Assembly: GCA_017934545.1 (NCBI GenBank)
Contig: JAGBJI010000002.1
Span: forward strand, 1-64,000
DNA length: 64,000 nucleotides
Origin: Bacteroidales bacterium
GTDB taxonomy: Bacteria > Bacteroidota > Bacteroidia > Bacteroidales > P3
Reading direction: 5' to 3'
Part shown: one piece after another, positions 44,545-53,116 of the stretch
How the letters are laid out: each line of letters begins with the position of its first letter
How positions within the stretch are numbered: position 1 is the first letter of the stretch
Notes under the pieces: model-generated
The model's input: only the letters and a program-made list of their open reading frames with translations
Databases searched by the model: none
Told to the model about the DNA's origin: nothing
Made by a program: the position numbers and the translations under genes

Positions 44545-44643
44545 TGTTATTTATATGTTTTTAATTTAACTATTATTTCTTTCTTGGCATTGTTACCGTT
44601 GAATATCGGTAAGTAAAGACGGTAAATGAAAAGGGCTTTACTC

Positions 44644-44761
44644 ATTTGATTAGAGGTATCGCCAAACACCGAGAGACTCATAAGTAAAACCCATAACAGG
44701 CATTATACTTACTGGAAATTTGAGTCTCTGTAAATTTTTGGCGAAATTTCTAATCTCAAAT
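44644..44761 (-). ncRNA. Nested stem-loop RNA in the leader of the TerB cassette
   Basis: Four stems fold one inside the next: 44644-44654 with 44749-44761 (two-base bulge), 44659-44666 with 44737-44744 (8 bp), 44672-44680 with 44721-44729 (9 bp), 44681-44686 with 44706-44711 (6 bp). All are perfect apart from the bulge. It lies about 100-220 nt before the TerB ATG, downstream of the promoter at 44811. It may be a 5' leader or a separate small RNA. I saw no match to tmRNA, 6S, RNase P, SRP RNA or a known riboswitch. The 766-bp gap to secA otherwise holds repeat B2 and the secA terminator. Confidence 0.55.
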
Positions 44762-44787
44762 AACAACAGCAAAAATGCTATATAAAT

Positions 44788-44818
44788 CTTGCAACTGTTG
44801 CAAGACTTTGCAAAGATA
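44788..44818 (-). promoter_or_regulatory. Promoter and palindrome for the TerB cassette
   Basis: TATCTTTG on the - strand (44811-44818), then a 17-bp palindrome CTTGCAAC-N-GTTGCAAG (44788-44804) covering the likely start of transcription; it could be an operator for a repressor or the first hairpin of the RNA. Confidence 0.5.
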
Positions 44819-44929
44819 ATAAAGTTTTGCCAAACAATAATATTTTATTAATGATTTATTGCAATTAATATCGGTTCGGCAACTTATTAATCAATTCTTT
44901 ACTGTTTTTGTAACGCAAAAAAATATCAC

Positions 44930-45170
44930 CGGTTCAAAAACCAAAATTTTTAATTCAGAAGAGAAAATAATAATTTCAGAAAAGAAAAATTTGTTTTCAG
45001 AAAAGATTTTATTTTGAACCGTCCGAAATACAGTTTTGAACCGTCTAAAACAAAACTTTGAACCGTCCGAAATGTAACTTCGGACGGTTCAAAACAAAAT
45101 GAATTCTGAATTAAATTTTTTCTTCTTTGAATTAAATTTTTTCTTTTCAGAAAAGTATTTTTTACAGCGG
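44930..45170. repeat. Family B 22-bp-phased repeat, copy 2
   Basis: AACCGTCC at 45017, AACCGTCT at 45039, AACCGTCC at 45061, inverse GGACGGTT at 45082; spacing 22, 22, 21. Flanked by TTTTCAGAAAAG-type and AATTCTGAATTAAA stretches. A 15-bp perfect hairpin is formed by the last two half-sites. Confidence 0.7.
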
Positions 45171-45255
45171 TGTTTTATTAAGAACAAAGCGGCGGTTTAG
45201 TTTTGATGTTAGTACTGCATTTATAAGCAGATGAATATACTGTATGTTTGAATAA

Positions 45256-45279
45256 TTAAAAAAGCGGCCTATCGGCCGC
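45256..45279 (-). terminator. secA terminator
   Basis: GCGGCC/GGCCGC stem with a four-base loop, followed on the - strand by a T-rich run, just past the secA stop. Confidence 0.8.
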
Positions 45280-45310
45280 ATGTTCGTTGGTTTAAAATGT
45301 TATTAAAAAT

Positions 45311-48300
45311 TTATTCCGCTATGTTTTTGCCGTGGCAGTTTTTGTATTTCTTGCCGCTACCGCACGGACACGGGTCGTTGCGTCCCACTTTTTTCTCAAC
45401 ATGTACGGGTTGGCGTTTTTCCTGCGGCTCTGCGTTGGAAGAAAGTTGGCGGCGTTCCTGTTCAAAGTCCTCTCTTGAGGTCTTTATTCCGCGTCTGTCG
45501 GTGCTGACTTCCTCGCTTTGTTTCATCGTTTGCTCGGGTACGGGCAGTGCGGCACGGCACAAGAACGAGGTTATCTCTTTGTTGATGTCTATAAGCATCT
45601 GTTCAAACAAGTTGAACGATTCTATCTTGTAGATAACCAGCGGGTCTTTTTGTTCGTACGACGCATTCTGAACGTTCTGACGCAAATCGTCAAGGTTACG
45701 CAGATGTTCTTTCCATGCATTGTCTATGATTTGAAGCGTGATGCTCTTTTCTACGCTCAAAGCTATCTCTTTGCCGTTGGATTCGTACGATTTTTTTATC
45801 GGTGCTATGGCATTGAGCGTCCGTATACCGTCCGTAACCGGAAAGGCAACGTTTTCGTAGCGTGTGGCATTGCTTTCTACCAAATTTTTTACGAAAGGAA
45901 ACGCCAAAAAGGCTATCTTGTCCATTCTATCTTTGTAGTATGCGTATACGGCATCAAACACTTTGTCCTTGATAACGGCTGTTTTGGTGTGGGCAAAGGT
46001 GTCTTCGTCCATAGGGAATTCAAATCCGCATGTACGCATAAATTGTTTTTGCAGTTCCGTAAAGTCGTCGCTGTTGCTGTCAATCAACACCGAAACGCAG
46101 TCGTACATCATGTTTGAGATGTCAATTGCAAGTTTGTCGCCGTACAATGCGTTGTGACGTTTGGTATAAATAACGGTACGTTGGTTGTTCATCACATCGT
46201 CGTATTCCAAAAGTCTTTTACGCGTTCCGAAATGGTTTTCTTCCACTTTCTTTTGCGCCCTTTCAATGTTTCGGGTCATCATTGAGTGTTGGATAACTTC
46301 CCCTTCTTTGACACCCAAACGGTCCATCATCTTTATCATACGCTCTCCGCCGAAGAGTTTCAACAGTTTGTCTTCCAACGAAACGAAGAATTGCGACGAA
46401 CCGGGGTCGCCCTGACGTCCTGCACGTCCTCTTAACTGACGGTCAACACGGCGTGATTCGTGGCGTTCGGTACCTATGATAGCCAAACCGCCCGCTTCTT
46501 TGACGCCTTCTCCGAGTTTGATGTCCGTACCACGTCCTGCCATGTTGGTAGCAATGGTAACCGCTCCCGCTTTTCCTGCCAAAGCCACGATTTCGGCTTC
46601 TTTTTGATGCAGTTTAGCGTTCAATACTTGGTGCGGAATACGGCGGAGTTTCAACATCTTGCTCAACAATTCCGACGTTTCCACATCGGTAGTTCCTATA
46701 AGCACAGGGCGGTTCTGCGAACGCAGTCTTTCCAACTCCTGAATTACGGCCGCAAATTTCTCTCTCTTGGTTTTGTAAATCAAATCTTCGTGGTCTATAC
46801 GGATAACAGGGCGGTTGGTAGGTATGGTAACGACGTCCAACTTGTAAATATTCCAAAATTCACCCGCTTCGGTTTCCGCCGTACCCGTCATACCCGCCAA
46901 TTTATTGTACATACGGAAGTAGTTTTGCAGGGTAATGGTAGCATAGGTCTGGGTAGCAGCCTGTACCTGAACTTTTTCTTTGGCTTCAATGGCTTGGTGC
47001 AAGCCGTCGGAGTAGCGTCTTCCCTCCATGATACGTCCCGTTTGCTCGTCCACAATCTTTACTTCGTTGTTTATCACAACGTATTCAACATTGTTTTCAA
47101 ACAAAGCGTAGGCTTTTAACAATTGGTTTATGGTATGAACCCTGTCGCTTTGCACGGCAAAGTTCTGCATTATCTCGTCTTTCTTTGCACTTTTCTCTTC
47201 TTCCGAAAGATTTTCTTTGTCCAAATCAGCCAAAAGCGAACCTACGTCAGGCAACAGATAGAATTTAGGGTCTTCGCCGAGTTTTGACAAAAAGTCCATA
47301 CCTTTTTCCGTCAACTCTATGGTGTTTTGCTGTTCTTGGATTACGAAATACAAGTCGTCATCAACCACATGCATCTCACGGCTTTGGTCTTGCATGTAAA
47401 AGTTTTCGGTCTTTAACATCAACGATTTCATGCCCGGTTCGGACAAAAGTTTTATCAAAGCCTTGTTTTTCGGCAATCCGTGGTGGGCTCTCAACAACAG
47501 TTTGCCGCCTTCCGCCTCTTGTTTGGCATCCTTTGCAGGATTTTCCAAAATTTTACGTGCATCGGCAATTATCTGTGTTACTTCGCTGCGTTGTGCGTTG
47601 TAAAGTTTTTCTATTATAGGGCAGAAACGGTCAAATTCTTGGTCTTCGCCTTTCGGTGTAGGGCCTGATATAATCAACGGAGTACGTGCATCGTCAATCA
47701 AAACCGAGTCCACCTCGTCCACGATGGCGTAATTGTGCTGGCGTTGCACTATTTCGTTGACGTTGTTGCACATATTGTCCCTCAAATAGTCAAAACCGAA
47801 TTCGTTGTTTGTACCGTATGTTATGTCGCAATTGTAAGCATCGCGGCGTGCTTCGCTGTTTGGTTGGTGTTTGTCAATGCAATCCACGCTCAAACCGTGG
47901 AATTCAAACAAACGGCCCATCCATTCGGAGTCACGTTTTGCCAAATAATCGTTGACAGTTACCACATGGACGCCTTTTTTAGGCAATGCGTTAAGATATA
48001 TAGGCAATGTAGCCACAAGGGTTTTACCTTCACCCGTTGCCATCTCCGCTATCTTGCCTTGATGAAGCACAATACCGCCGATTAACTGCACGTCGTAATG
48101 AACCATATCCCAATGTATCATGCTTCCACCCGCCATCCATTCGTTTTTATAGTAGGCTTTGTCGCCTTCTATGCGGATTGCGTCTTTGTTGGCAGCCAAA
48201 TAACGGTCAAAATCAGTAGCCGTAACTTCAACTTCCGTATTGTCAAAAAATCTTTTTGCGGTTTCTTTGACAACGGCAAAGGCTTCGGGCAGGATTTTGT

Positions 48301-48613
48301 TCAACAAATCCTGCGTTGTTGCATAGATTTTCTTGTCCAACTCTTCTATACGGTCGTACGATTTTTGTTTTTCGTTGACCGGCATCTCAAAATCGGTGTC
48401 AAGTTTTTGCTTTATCTGAAGTTTTTCCGACTCTTCCTTTGCAACACTCTGCTGAATCATGTTCTGAAACTCAACAGTCTTGGCTCTCAACTCATCGTTG
48501 GAGAGATTTTTTACGGCATCGTAAGCAGCAAGGCATTTATCCAAAACGGGCTTTACTTCTTTAAGATCCCTTTGCGATTTGTTACCGAACAGTAACGATA
48601 AAATATTTGCCAT
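45311..48613 (-). CDS. secA: Preprotein translocase ATPase SecA
   Basis: 1100 residues, the long form typical of Bacteroidota. It powers protein export through SecYEG. Motor motifs: MATGEGKTLVATLP (Walker A), DEVDSVLIDDARTPLIISG, NMAGRGTDIKLGEGV, RQLRGRAGRQGDPG. The preprotein cross-linking and helical scaffold domains are present, and the chain ends with the zinc-binding CPCGSGKKYKNCHG. It follows the O-antigen ligase gene by 42 nt on the same strand with no visible promoter in between, although an internal one could be missed. Confidence 0.97.
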   Translation of the reverse strand: MANILSLLFGNKSQRDLKEVKPVLDKCLAAYDAVKNLSNDELRAKTVEFQNMIQQSVAKEESEKLQIKQKLDTDFEMPVNEKQKSYDRIEELDKKIYATTQDLLNKILPEAFAVVKETAKRFFDNTEVEVTATDFDRYLAANKDAIRIEGDKAYYKNEWMAGGSMIHWDMVHYDVQLIGGIVLHQGKIAEMATGEGKTLVATLPIYLNALPKKGVHVVTVNDYLAKRDSEWMGRLFEFHGLSVDCIDKHQPNSEARRDAYNCDITYGTNNEFGFDYLRDNMCNNVNEIVQRQHNYAIVDEVDSVLIDDARTPLIISGPTPKGEDQEFDRFCPIIEKLYNAQRSEVTQIIADARKILENPAKDAKQEAEGGKLLLRAHHGLPKNKALIKLLSEPGMKSLMLKTENFYMQDQSREMHVVDDDLYFVIQEQQNTIELTEKGMDFLSKLGEDPKFYLLPDVGSLLADLDKENLSEEEKSAKKDEIMQNFAVQSDRVHTINQLLKAYALFENNVEYVVINNEVKIVDEQTGRIMEGRRYSDGLHQAIEAKEKVQVQAATQTYATITLQNYFRMYNKLAGMTGTAETEAGEFWNIYKLDVVTIPTNRPVIRIDHEDLIYKTKREKFAAVIQELERLRSQNRPVLIGTTDVETSELLSKMLKLRRIPHQVLNAKLHQKEAEIVALAGKAGAVTIATNMAGRGTDIKLGEGVKEAGGLAIIGTERHESRRVDRQLRGRAGRQGDPGSSQFFVSLEDKLLKLFGGERMIKMMDRLGVKEGEVIQHSMMTRNIERAQKKVEENHFGTRKRLLEYDDVMNNQRTVIYTKRHNALYGDKLAIDISNMMYDCVSVLIDSNSDDFTELQKQFMRTCGFEFPMDEDTFAHTKTAVIKDKVFDAVYAYYKDRMDKIAFLAFPFVKNLVESNATRYENVAFPVTDGIRTLNAIAPIKKSYESNGKEIALSVEKSITLQIIDNAWKEHLRNLDDLRQNVQNASYEQKDPLVIYKIESFNLFEQMLIDINKEITSFLCRAALPVPEQTMKQSEEVSTDRRGIKTSREDFEQERRQLSSNAEPQEKRQPVHVEKKVGRNDPCPCGSGKKYKNCHGKNIAE

Positions 48614-48655
48614 AGTTCTTTATTGTGTTTTTATGTTTTGTGTTTTTTGTTTGAT

Positions 48656-50122
48656 TTATTTCTCTGTTTGTTGTGTCGTTATATTTGTTTGTTTCTTTTC
48701 ACTGTACGTATACATTGAGGCAAGCATAGCCATCATAGCCCAAACAGGCACCGAAAGTTTGTCAGTGTCCAAAAAATTGTTCATCAATCCGTGTGTGTAG
48801 TAAGTGATAAGGCTCAAGGTGACAAACAATGCAGTATATGCCGTCGTTTTATCCTTTGCCGTGCGGAACGTTTTCAGACCTATATATATTGTAACGCCGA
48901 AAAGAACCGTCACTATTATACATCCCGGCAGTCCCTGTTCGCTCAACGGACCTATGTATTCGCTGTGGGCGTTGCCCAATGTGCCTTCGTTGGTTGAAAT
49001 TATCGTCCGCTGGGAATAACGTTGGTAAGAACCGTAGATGAATTGGTATGTTCCCGGACCCCAACCCGTAATCGGACGCTCCTTGAACATTCTCAATGCA
49101 CAAGCCCATCGGTTTATACGCTCCATATTTGAAGCGTCGGTGGATATGTTGCTCATTGAAGAAATATGTTCCGTAATATTGCCCGACGAATCCTGCGAAT
49201 TAAGTTCCAATTTCTGAATTATAGCCGTCCAGGACAGCAATGCCAAAACGGCAATTACCGCCACGGTGGAGAAAAGCATCTTAAGGTTGATTTTGAAGTA
49301 CACCAAGACGAATACGCCTGCTGCAACTATCACGCTCAACCACGTAGCCCTTGCGTAAGAAAGTATGAATCCTACGGTAAGGCATAAAGATATGAAAATG
49401 AAAAGCAATCTGTATTTTTTGTTAGGGCATAATTCTTTGTTTCCGAAAGTGTAAAGCAATGTCACGGGCAGAAACAATCCTATTGCAGCACCGTATGCCG
49501 TGTGGTCATTGTAGAACGGAGCGGGTATTTGGTTCATTTCGGCAAAAGCAAATCCGAGCATTGCGAATTTTATACTGCATATGATGATGATTATACTCAA
49601 AGAAAAACCGTACAAAGCAACGAACCATCTTATTGTCTGCGGTCTTTTGAATATGGGAACCATCATAAAATAGCACGGAATGACGAACCACAACCTTGAG
49701 ATTATATATTTAATTGATACTACAACGTCCCATGAAAACAGCGTAGCGACAATCATCCATGCCAAATTGACGAATATCATCAGGCTTATGGGATTATGCA
49801 AAGCCTTTGTGTCGTAATTGCGGGACAAAGTGCAGTCCCACAAAAACACAAACATGACCAAAATCAATATAGGTTCGGTAGGAACGGTCACCGAAAACAT
49901 TTCCATCTTAAAGAAAATGGAAAAAGGAGTCAGCAAAGCGACCAAAAACACCGAATAATAAAACTTCATAACTATAAGCATTACTCCCAATACAGCAAGG
50001 GGAATAAATGCGTACAGATAAAAGTCATAATCCAGTGCCACTGCACCTGCAATTAAATATGCCAGGCACAGAACGGAAATGATTATTATGTCTTTTTTGC
50101 TATGCCGCAGGGTTTTGTCCAT
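48656..50122 (-). CDS. O-antigen ligase/polymerase family membrane protein
   Basis: 488 residues, about 11-12 membrane segments. The Wzy_C region (about residues 330-400) carries ITGWGPGTYQFIYGSYQ and AHSEYIGPLSEQGLPG, typical of ligases and polymerases that join lipid-linked glycans. The ATG at 50122 overlaps the Wzz-like gene by 23 nt, so translation is coupled. It could be WaaL-like, Wzy-like or a glycoprotein O-oligosaccharyltransferase; sequence alone does not decide. Confidence 0.85.
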   Translation of the reverse strand: MDKTLRHSKKDIIIISVLCLAYLIAGAVALDYDFYLYAFIPLAVLGVMLIVMKFYYSVFLVALLTPFSIFFKMEMFSVTVPTEPILILVMFVFLWDCTLSRNYDTKALHNPISLMIFVNLAWMIVATLFSWDVVVSIKYIISRLWFVIPCYFMMVPIFKRPQTIRWFVALYGFSLSIIIIICSIKFAMLGFAFAEMNQIPAPFYNDHTAYGAAIGLFLPVTLLYTFGNKELCPNKKYRLLFIFISLCLTVGFILSYARATWLSVIVAAGVFVLVYFKINLKMLFSTVAVIAVLALLSWTAIIQKLELNSQDSSGNITEHISSMSNISTDASNMERINRWACALRMFKERPITGWGPGTYQFIYGSYQRYSQRTIISTNEGTLGNAHSEYIGPLSEQGLPGCIIVTVLFGVTIYIGLKTFRTAKDKTTAYTALFVTLSLITYYTHGLMNNFLDTDKLSVPVWAMMAMLASMYTYSEKKQTNITTQQTEK

Positions 50123-51107
50123 TACCTGAAACGGAGTTGTATTTTTCTTTGACGGCCAACGCTTCGGCTGCAATCATAGTGCATGCCAATGCGGCAAGGA
50201 TTACTATGATACTTCTCTTGGGTTTGTCCTTTTTTTGTGACACCGTAGCCTTTTGGGCAACGAAATCAACGGGGATATTAGCCTCCAAATCCAGTATGGC
50301 CTGCTGATAGTGTTCGTCCCAAGTGCGCATCATCTTGCTTTTGTTCTCAATGTCGTTGAGCAACATGTCAATCAATGCACCTTTTTGTTGTGCTTTGGAC
50401 ATCTTGGACTCCAATCTTTCAACGGCGGCGTTGTTTCCGCTTGCAACATGCTTGGACATCTCCTGTGCGAAACGGTCTGCATAGGTTTTGGGATAGTAAA
50501 GGTTGTATTCCAATTGCAATTTGGTAAGCGAATCGGTCAGTTTGACTATTTCGCCCTGCACTCTTTTGCGTGAAACGTCCAAATGGTGAAGTATACTGTC
50601 GGCTTTGGCCTGTTTCATTTTAAAACGCAGCCTCTGCAATTCCTCAACCATATAGTTGGCAATGTCGCATGCATATTTCGGGTCTTTGTCCCACACCTGC
50701 AACTTGGCACCCATGTAGTCCGAACGTTTGACTTTTATGTTTTTTTTGAGTTTCAAAATCATTCTTTCGCCCGAAAGCGGGGAATTGTCCATGCCGTAAT
50801 GTTGTTTTAAGTTGAATTTCTCGGCGGTTTTTTCCACTATCTGCCACGAAGACAACATTTCAAGTATGTATTCGCTCTCTTTCTCGGTCCCGAACATGTA
50901 CGGGTCCAAACGGTCGCCCTCGTTCAAAAGCGATTTTGAGATGGAGTTCACTTCGCTTGGCAAAAGCAATACTTCCGATTTGTAGTAATTGGGCATAAGC
51001 AATGAAAGCAATGCCGCAACTACGCCCGATACAACAAAGACTATACACAGCAATTTTCCGTGACGTTTAAAGAACTCTATTGTAGTGTTAAAATTAAATG
51101 TATTCAT
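50100..51107 (-). CDS. Wzz-type chain-length determinant protein
   Basis: 335 residues. A first membrane helix near residues 20-40 (LLCIVFVVSGVVAALLSLL), a helical periplasmic domain with a coiled coil, a Pro-rich KKDKPKR just before the second helix at the C terminus (IIVILAALACTMIAAEAL). This is the layout of the Wzz/polysaccharide co-polymerase family; it lacks the C-terminal kinase domain of the capsule type. It precedes the ligase/polymerase gene with overlap, as expected if the two set glycan chain length together. Confidence 0.88.
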   Translation of the reverse strand: MNTFNFNTTIEFFKRHGKLLCIVFVVSGVVAALLSLLMPNYYKSEVLLLPSEVNSISKSLLNEGDRLDPYMFGTEKESEYILEMLSSWQIVEKTAEKFNLKQHYGMDNSPLSGERMILKLKKNIKVKRSDYMGAKLQVWDKDPKYACDIANYMVEELQRLRFKMKQAKADSILHHLDVSRKRVQGEIVKLTDSLTKLQLEYNLYYPKTYADRFAQEMSKHVASGNNAAVERLESKMSKAQQKGALIDMLLNDIENKSKMMRTWDEHYQQAILDLEANIPVDFVAQKATVSQKKDKPKRSIIVILAALACTMIAAEALAVKEKYNSVSGNGQNPAA

Positions 51108-51144
51108 GTTTATATACAGTTTTGTTATGAACTTTTTAAGTTTG

Positions 51145-51152
51145 CAAAGATA
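51145..51152 (-). promoter_or_regulatory. -7 promoter box for the Wzz, ligase (and perhaps secA) transcript
   Basis: TATCTTTG on the - strand, 37 nt before the ATG at 51107. Confidence 0.65.
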
Positions 51153-51250
51153 CTAATTTTTACATTAATATAATAAGCTTTCGGAATTTTATTTGAAAAC
51201 ACTGCTTTTTTTTGCCCGGAAGCTAAAATGATTTCTGAAAACATTTTCTT

Positions 51251-51309
51251 GCAAAACCGTCTTGCAACATCTGCAAAACCGTTTTGTAAGCATTGCAAGA
51301 CGGTTTTGC
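51251..51309. repeat. Family B-like 22-bp-phased repeat, copy 4 (hairpin)
   Basis: AACCGTCT at 51255, AACCGTTT at 51277 and inverse AGACGGTT at 51298: spacing 22 and 21, as in the other copies, though without the TTCAGAA borders. The first and last arms form a perfect 17-bp hairpin (51251-51267 / 51293-51309). It lies 28 nt past the NUDIX stop and could end that gene. Confidence 0.6.
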
Positions 51310-51336
51310 AGGAATTAAAGCGTAGTTTCAGGGCGT

Positions 51337-51969
51337 TTAATTGTTGTTTAAATTTACGGAAGCGAACAACAGACGTATGTTAGGATAACTTTCTTTCAGT
51401 ACTTTGTCCAAATCTTTCGGTGCAATCCACTCCAACCGCGTTATACCCTCTTCGGTTTGCGGCGTAAGGCTTTGGGACGAGTGGCAGAACATACGGTACC
51501 AATACGTTTGTTTGATTTCTCTGCGGCGGTTCATAATATATGTATGGTAAGTGCATGCCAAAAATTCTTTTTGTTCCACGTCTTTGACGCCGCATTCCTC
51601 GCAGACTTCACGTTTGGCGGTTTGCTCTATGGTTTCCCCCGTTTCGTGGTGGCCTTTGGGTAAATCCCAATGACCGTTGCGGTACATAAACAAAATATCT
51701 TTGCGTTCGTTTTCAATGATTCCGCCCGCTGCTTTGACAAAGTAAAGCCCTTGCACCGCTTTTTCAAATACGGTTTTTGTGTCAATGTCTTGTGCTACGG
51801 CAATCACGTCTTTAGAGCAATTGTCTTGGAATGCGGACGAAAAATCAAGTGAATTTAAATTTTCTGAATTACAATAAATTATTTTGTTTTCAGAATCCAA
51901 AATGTTGTTTTGAAGTTTTTTTGTAATAAAAACTTTGTTGTTTTTATTAAATATTGTGTAACTTTGCAT
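51337..51969 (-). CDS. NUDIX hydrolase
   Basis: 210 residues from ATG 51969 (MQSYTIFNKNNK). The N-terminal ~95 residues are of unknown role; the NUDIX fold follows with a complete box, GHHETGETIEQTAKREVCEE, for metal-dependent cleavage of a nucleoside-diphosphate linkage. The substrate is unknown. Longer readings extend into pyrE and are unlikely. Its start codon touches the -7 box of the divergent pyrE gene, so the two genes share their promoter region. Confidence 0.88.
   Translation of the reverse strand: MQSYTIFNKNNKVFITKKLQNNILDSENKIIYCNSENLNSLDFSSAFQDNCSKDVIAVAQDIDTKTVFEKAVQGLYFVKAAGGIIENERKDILFMYRNGHWDLPKGHHETGETIEQTAKREVCEECGVKDVEQKEFLACTYHTYIMNRRREIKQTYWYRMFCHSSQSLTPQTEEGITRLEWIAPKDLDKVLKESYPNIRLLFASVNLNNN
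51959..51966 (+). promoter_or_regulatory. -7 promoter box for pyrE, inside the NUDIX gene
   Basis: TAACTTTG with TTG at 51938-51940 (18-nt spacer), 31 nt before the pyrE ATG and directly next to the NUDIX start codon on the other strand. Confidence 0.7.
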
Positions 51970-51997
51970 AATATATAATATTAATATTGTAAAACTC

Positions 51998-52642
51998 ATG
52001 AATAAAGAAAATGCAATGGAGGCTGCCCGTTGTCTGTTGGACATCAAAGCCGTCAAATTATCACCTGAAGACCCTTTTACGTGGGCATCGGGACGCAAAT
52101 CCCCGATATATTGTGACAATCGGTTAACACTTTCTTATCCGGCTATAAGAACGTTTATCCGCCAACAATTCGTATCTATATTCAACGAAATTTTTGAAAG
52201 TGCGGACGTGATTGCGGGAGTTGCAACGGGCGGAATAGCACAGGGAGTATTGGTTGCACAGGATTTGGGAAAGCCTTTTGTGTATGTAAGACCCGAAGCT
52301 AAATCGCACGGAATGAAGAATCAAATTGAAGGGGACTTGAAAGACGGACAAAGCGTTGTGGTAATAGAGGACTTGGTTTCTACAGGCAAAAGTTCGTTGC
52401 TTGCAGTTGACGCACTGACACAGGCAGGCTGCACGGTCAAAGGTATGATAGCCATCTTTACTTATGAATTGGATGTGGCAAAGGCTAACTTTGAAGCCAA
52501 AAACATTCCTTTGTATACCGTTACCAACTATTCTACGCTGATTGAAACGGCGGTAAAAGAAAAATATATATCGGAAGACAATTTGGCGTCGTTGAACCAA
52601 TGGCGTGCAAACCCAGAAAAATGGTCTGAAGACAGAATGTAA
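51998..52642 (+). CDS. pyrE: Orotate phosphoribosyltransferase
   Basis: 214 residues. It makes orotidine monophosphate from orotate and PRPP, the fifth step of pyrimidine synthesis. Signatures: FTWASGRKSPIYCDNR, IAGVATGGIAQGVLVA, YVRPEAKSHGMKNQIEG and the PRPP-binding VVVIEDLVSTGKSS. Full length. The SRPBCC gene starts 54 nt later and may be cotranscribed. Confidence 0.95.
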   Translation: MNKENAMEAARCLLDIKAVKLSPEDPFTWASGRKSPIYCDNRLTLSYPAIRTFIRQQFVSIFNEIFESADVIAGVATGGIAQGVLVAQDLGKPFVYVRPEAKSHGMKNQIEGDLKDGQSVVVIEDLVSTGKSSLLAVDALTQAGCTVKGMIAIFTYELDVAKANFEAKNIPLYTVTNYSTLIETAVKEKYISEDNLASLNQWRANPEKWSEDRM

Positions 52643-52696
52643 TCTTTTCTTTTGTTAATATAACGGCAAACAAACAATAAGATATTTTCGCAGAAA

Positions 52697-53116
52697 ATGA
52701 AACAAATAAAATCAAAGACGGTTAATTTGACCCGCAGTTGCGAAGAGGTTTTCTATGCTTTGAGCGATTTTACTCACCTTGGGGCAATGCCCAACGACAA
52801 GATAAAGGATTTTAAGTGTACATACGACACTTGCTCGTTTTCGGTTAACGGAATGGCTGACGTGGAATTGGTTATAAAAGAGCGGAAACCTTTTGACTAT
52901 ATAACCATAGGCAGCGGCAAAGAGATAATGGGCGGATTTAATTTTTTGGTCAATCTGTTGTTTGAACGCACGGGGCAAAACACTTGCAATCTTACGGCAG
53001 AAGCCAACATTGAAGGCAACACCATAACCCTTATGATGTTCAAAAAACAAATCGTAAACGGATTGGACATGCTGATGGACCAGATTCAAAAATCCGTTAA
53101 TTCGCAGACAATATGA
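52697..53116 (+). CDS. SRPBCC-fold (polyketide-cyclase-like) small protein
   Basis: 139 residues. The order VNLTRSCEEVFYALSDFTHLG at the N terminus, beta strands, then a long C-terminal helix (IVNGLDMLMDQIQKSV) is the START/SRPBCC hydrophobic-pocket fold. Ligand unknown. The pair pyrE plus this kind of protein is frequent in Bacteroidales. Its stop overlaps the next gene's ATG (ATGA). Confidence 0.8.
   Translation: MKQIKSKTVNLTRSCEEVFYALSDFTHLGAMPNDKIKDFKCTYDTCSFSVNGMADVELVIKERKPFDYITIGSGKEIMGGFNFLVNLLFERTGQNTCNLTAEANIEGNTITLMMFKKQIVNGLDMLMDQIQKSVNSQTI

Noticed and set aside
44644-44761. Structured RNA considered as tmRNA, 6S RNA, RNase P RNA or SRP RNA
   Set aside because: None of the conserved sequences I know for those RNAs is present; position is in front of the TerB gene rather than free-standing.
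40573-45170. Retron or other reverse-transcriptase system, suggested by the nested RNA
   Set aside because: No reverse transcriptase is encoded in or beside the island.
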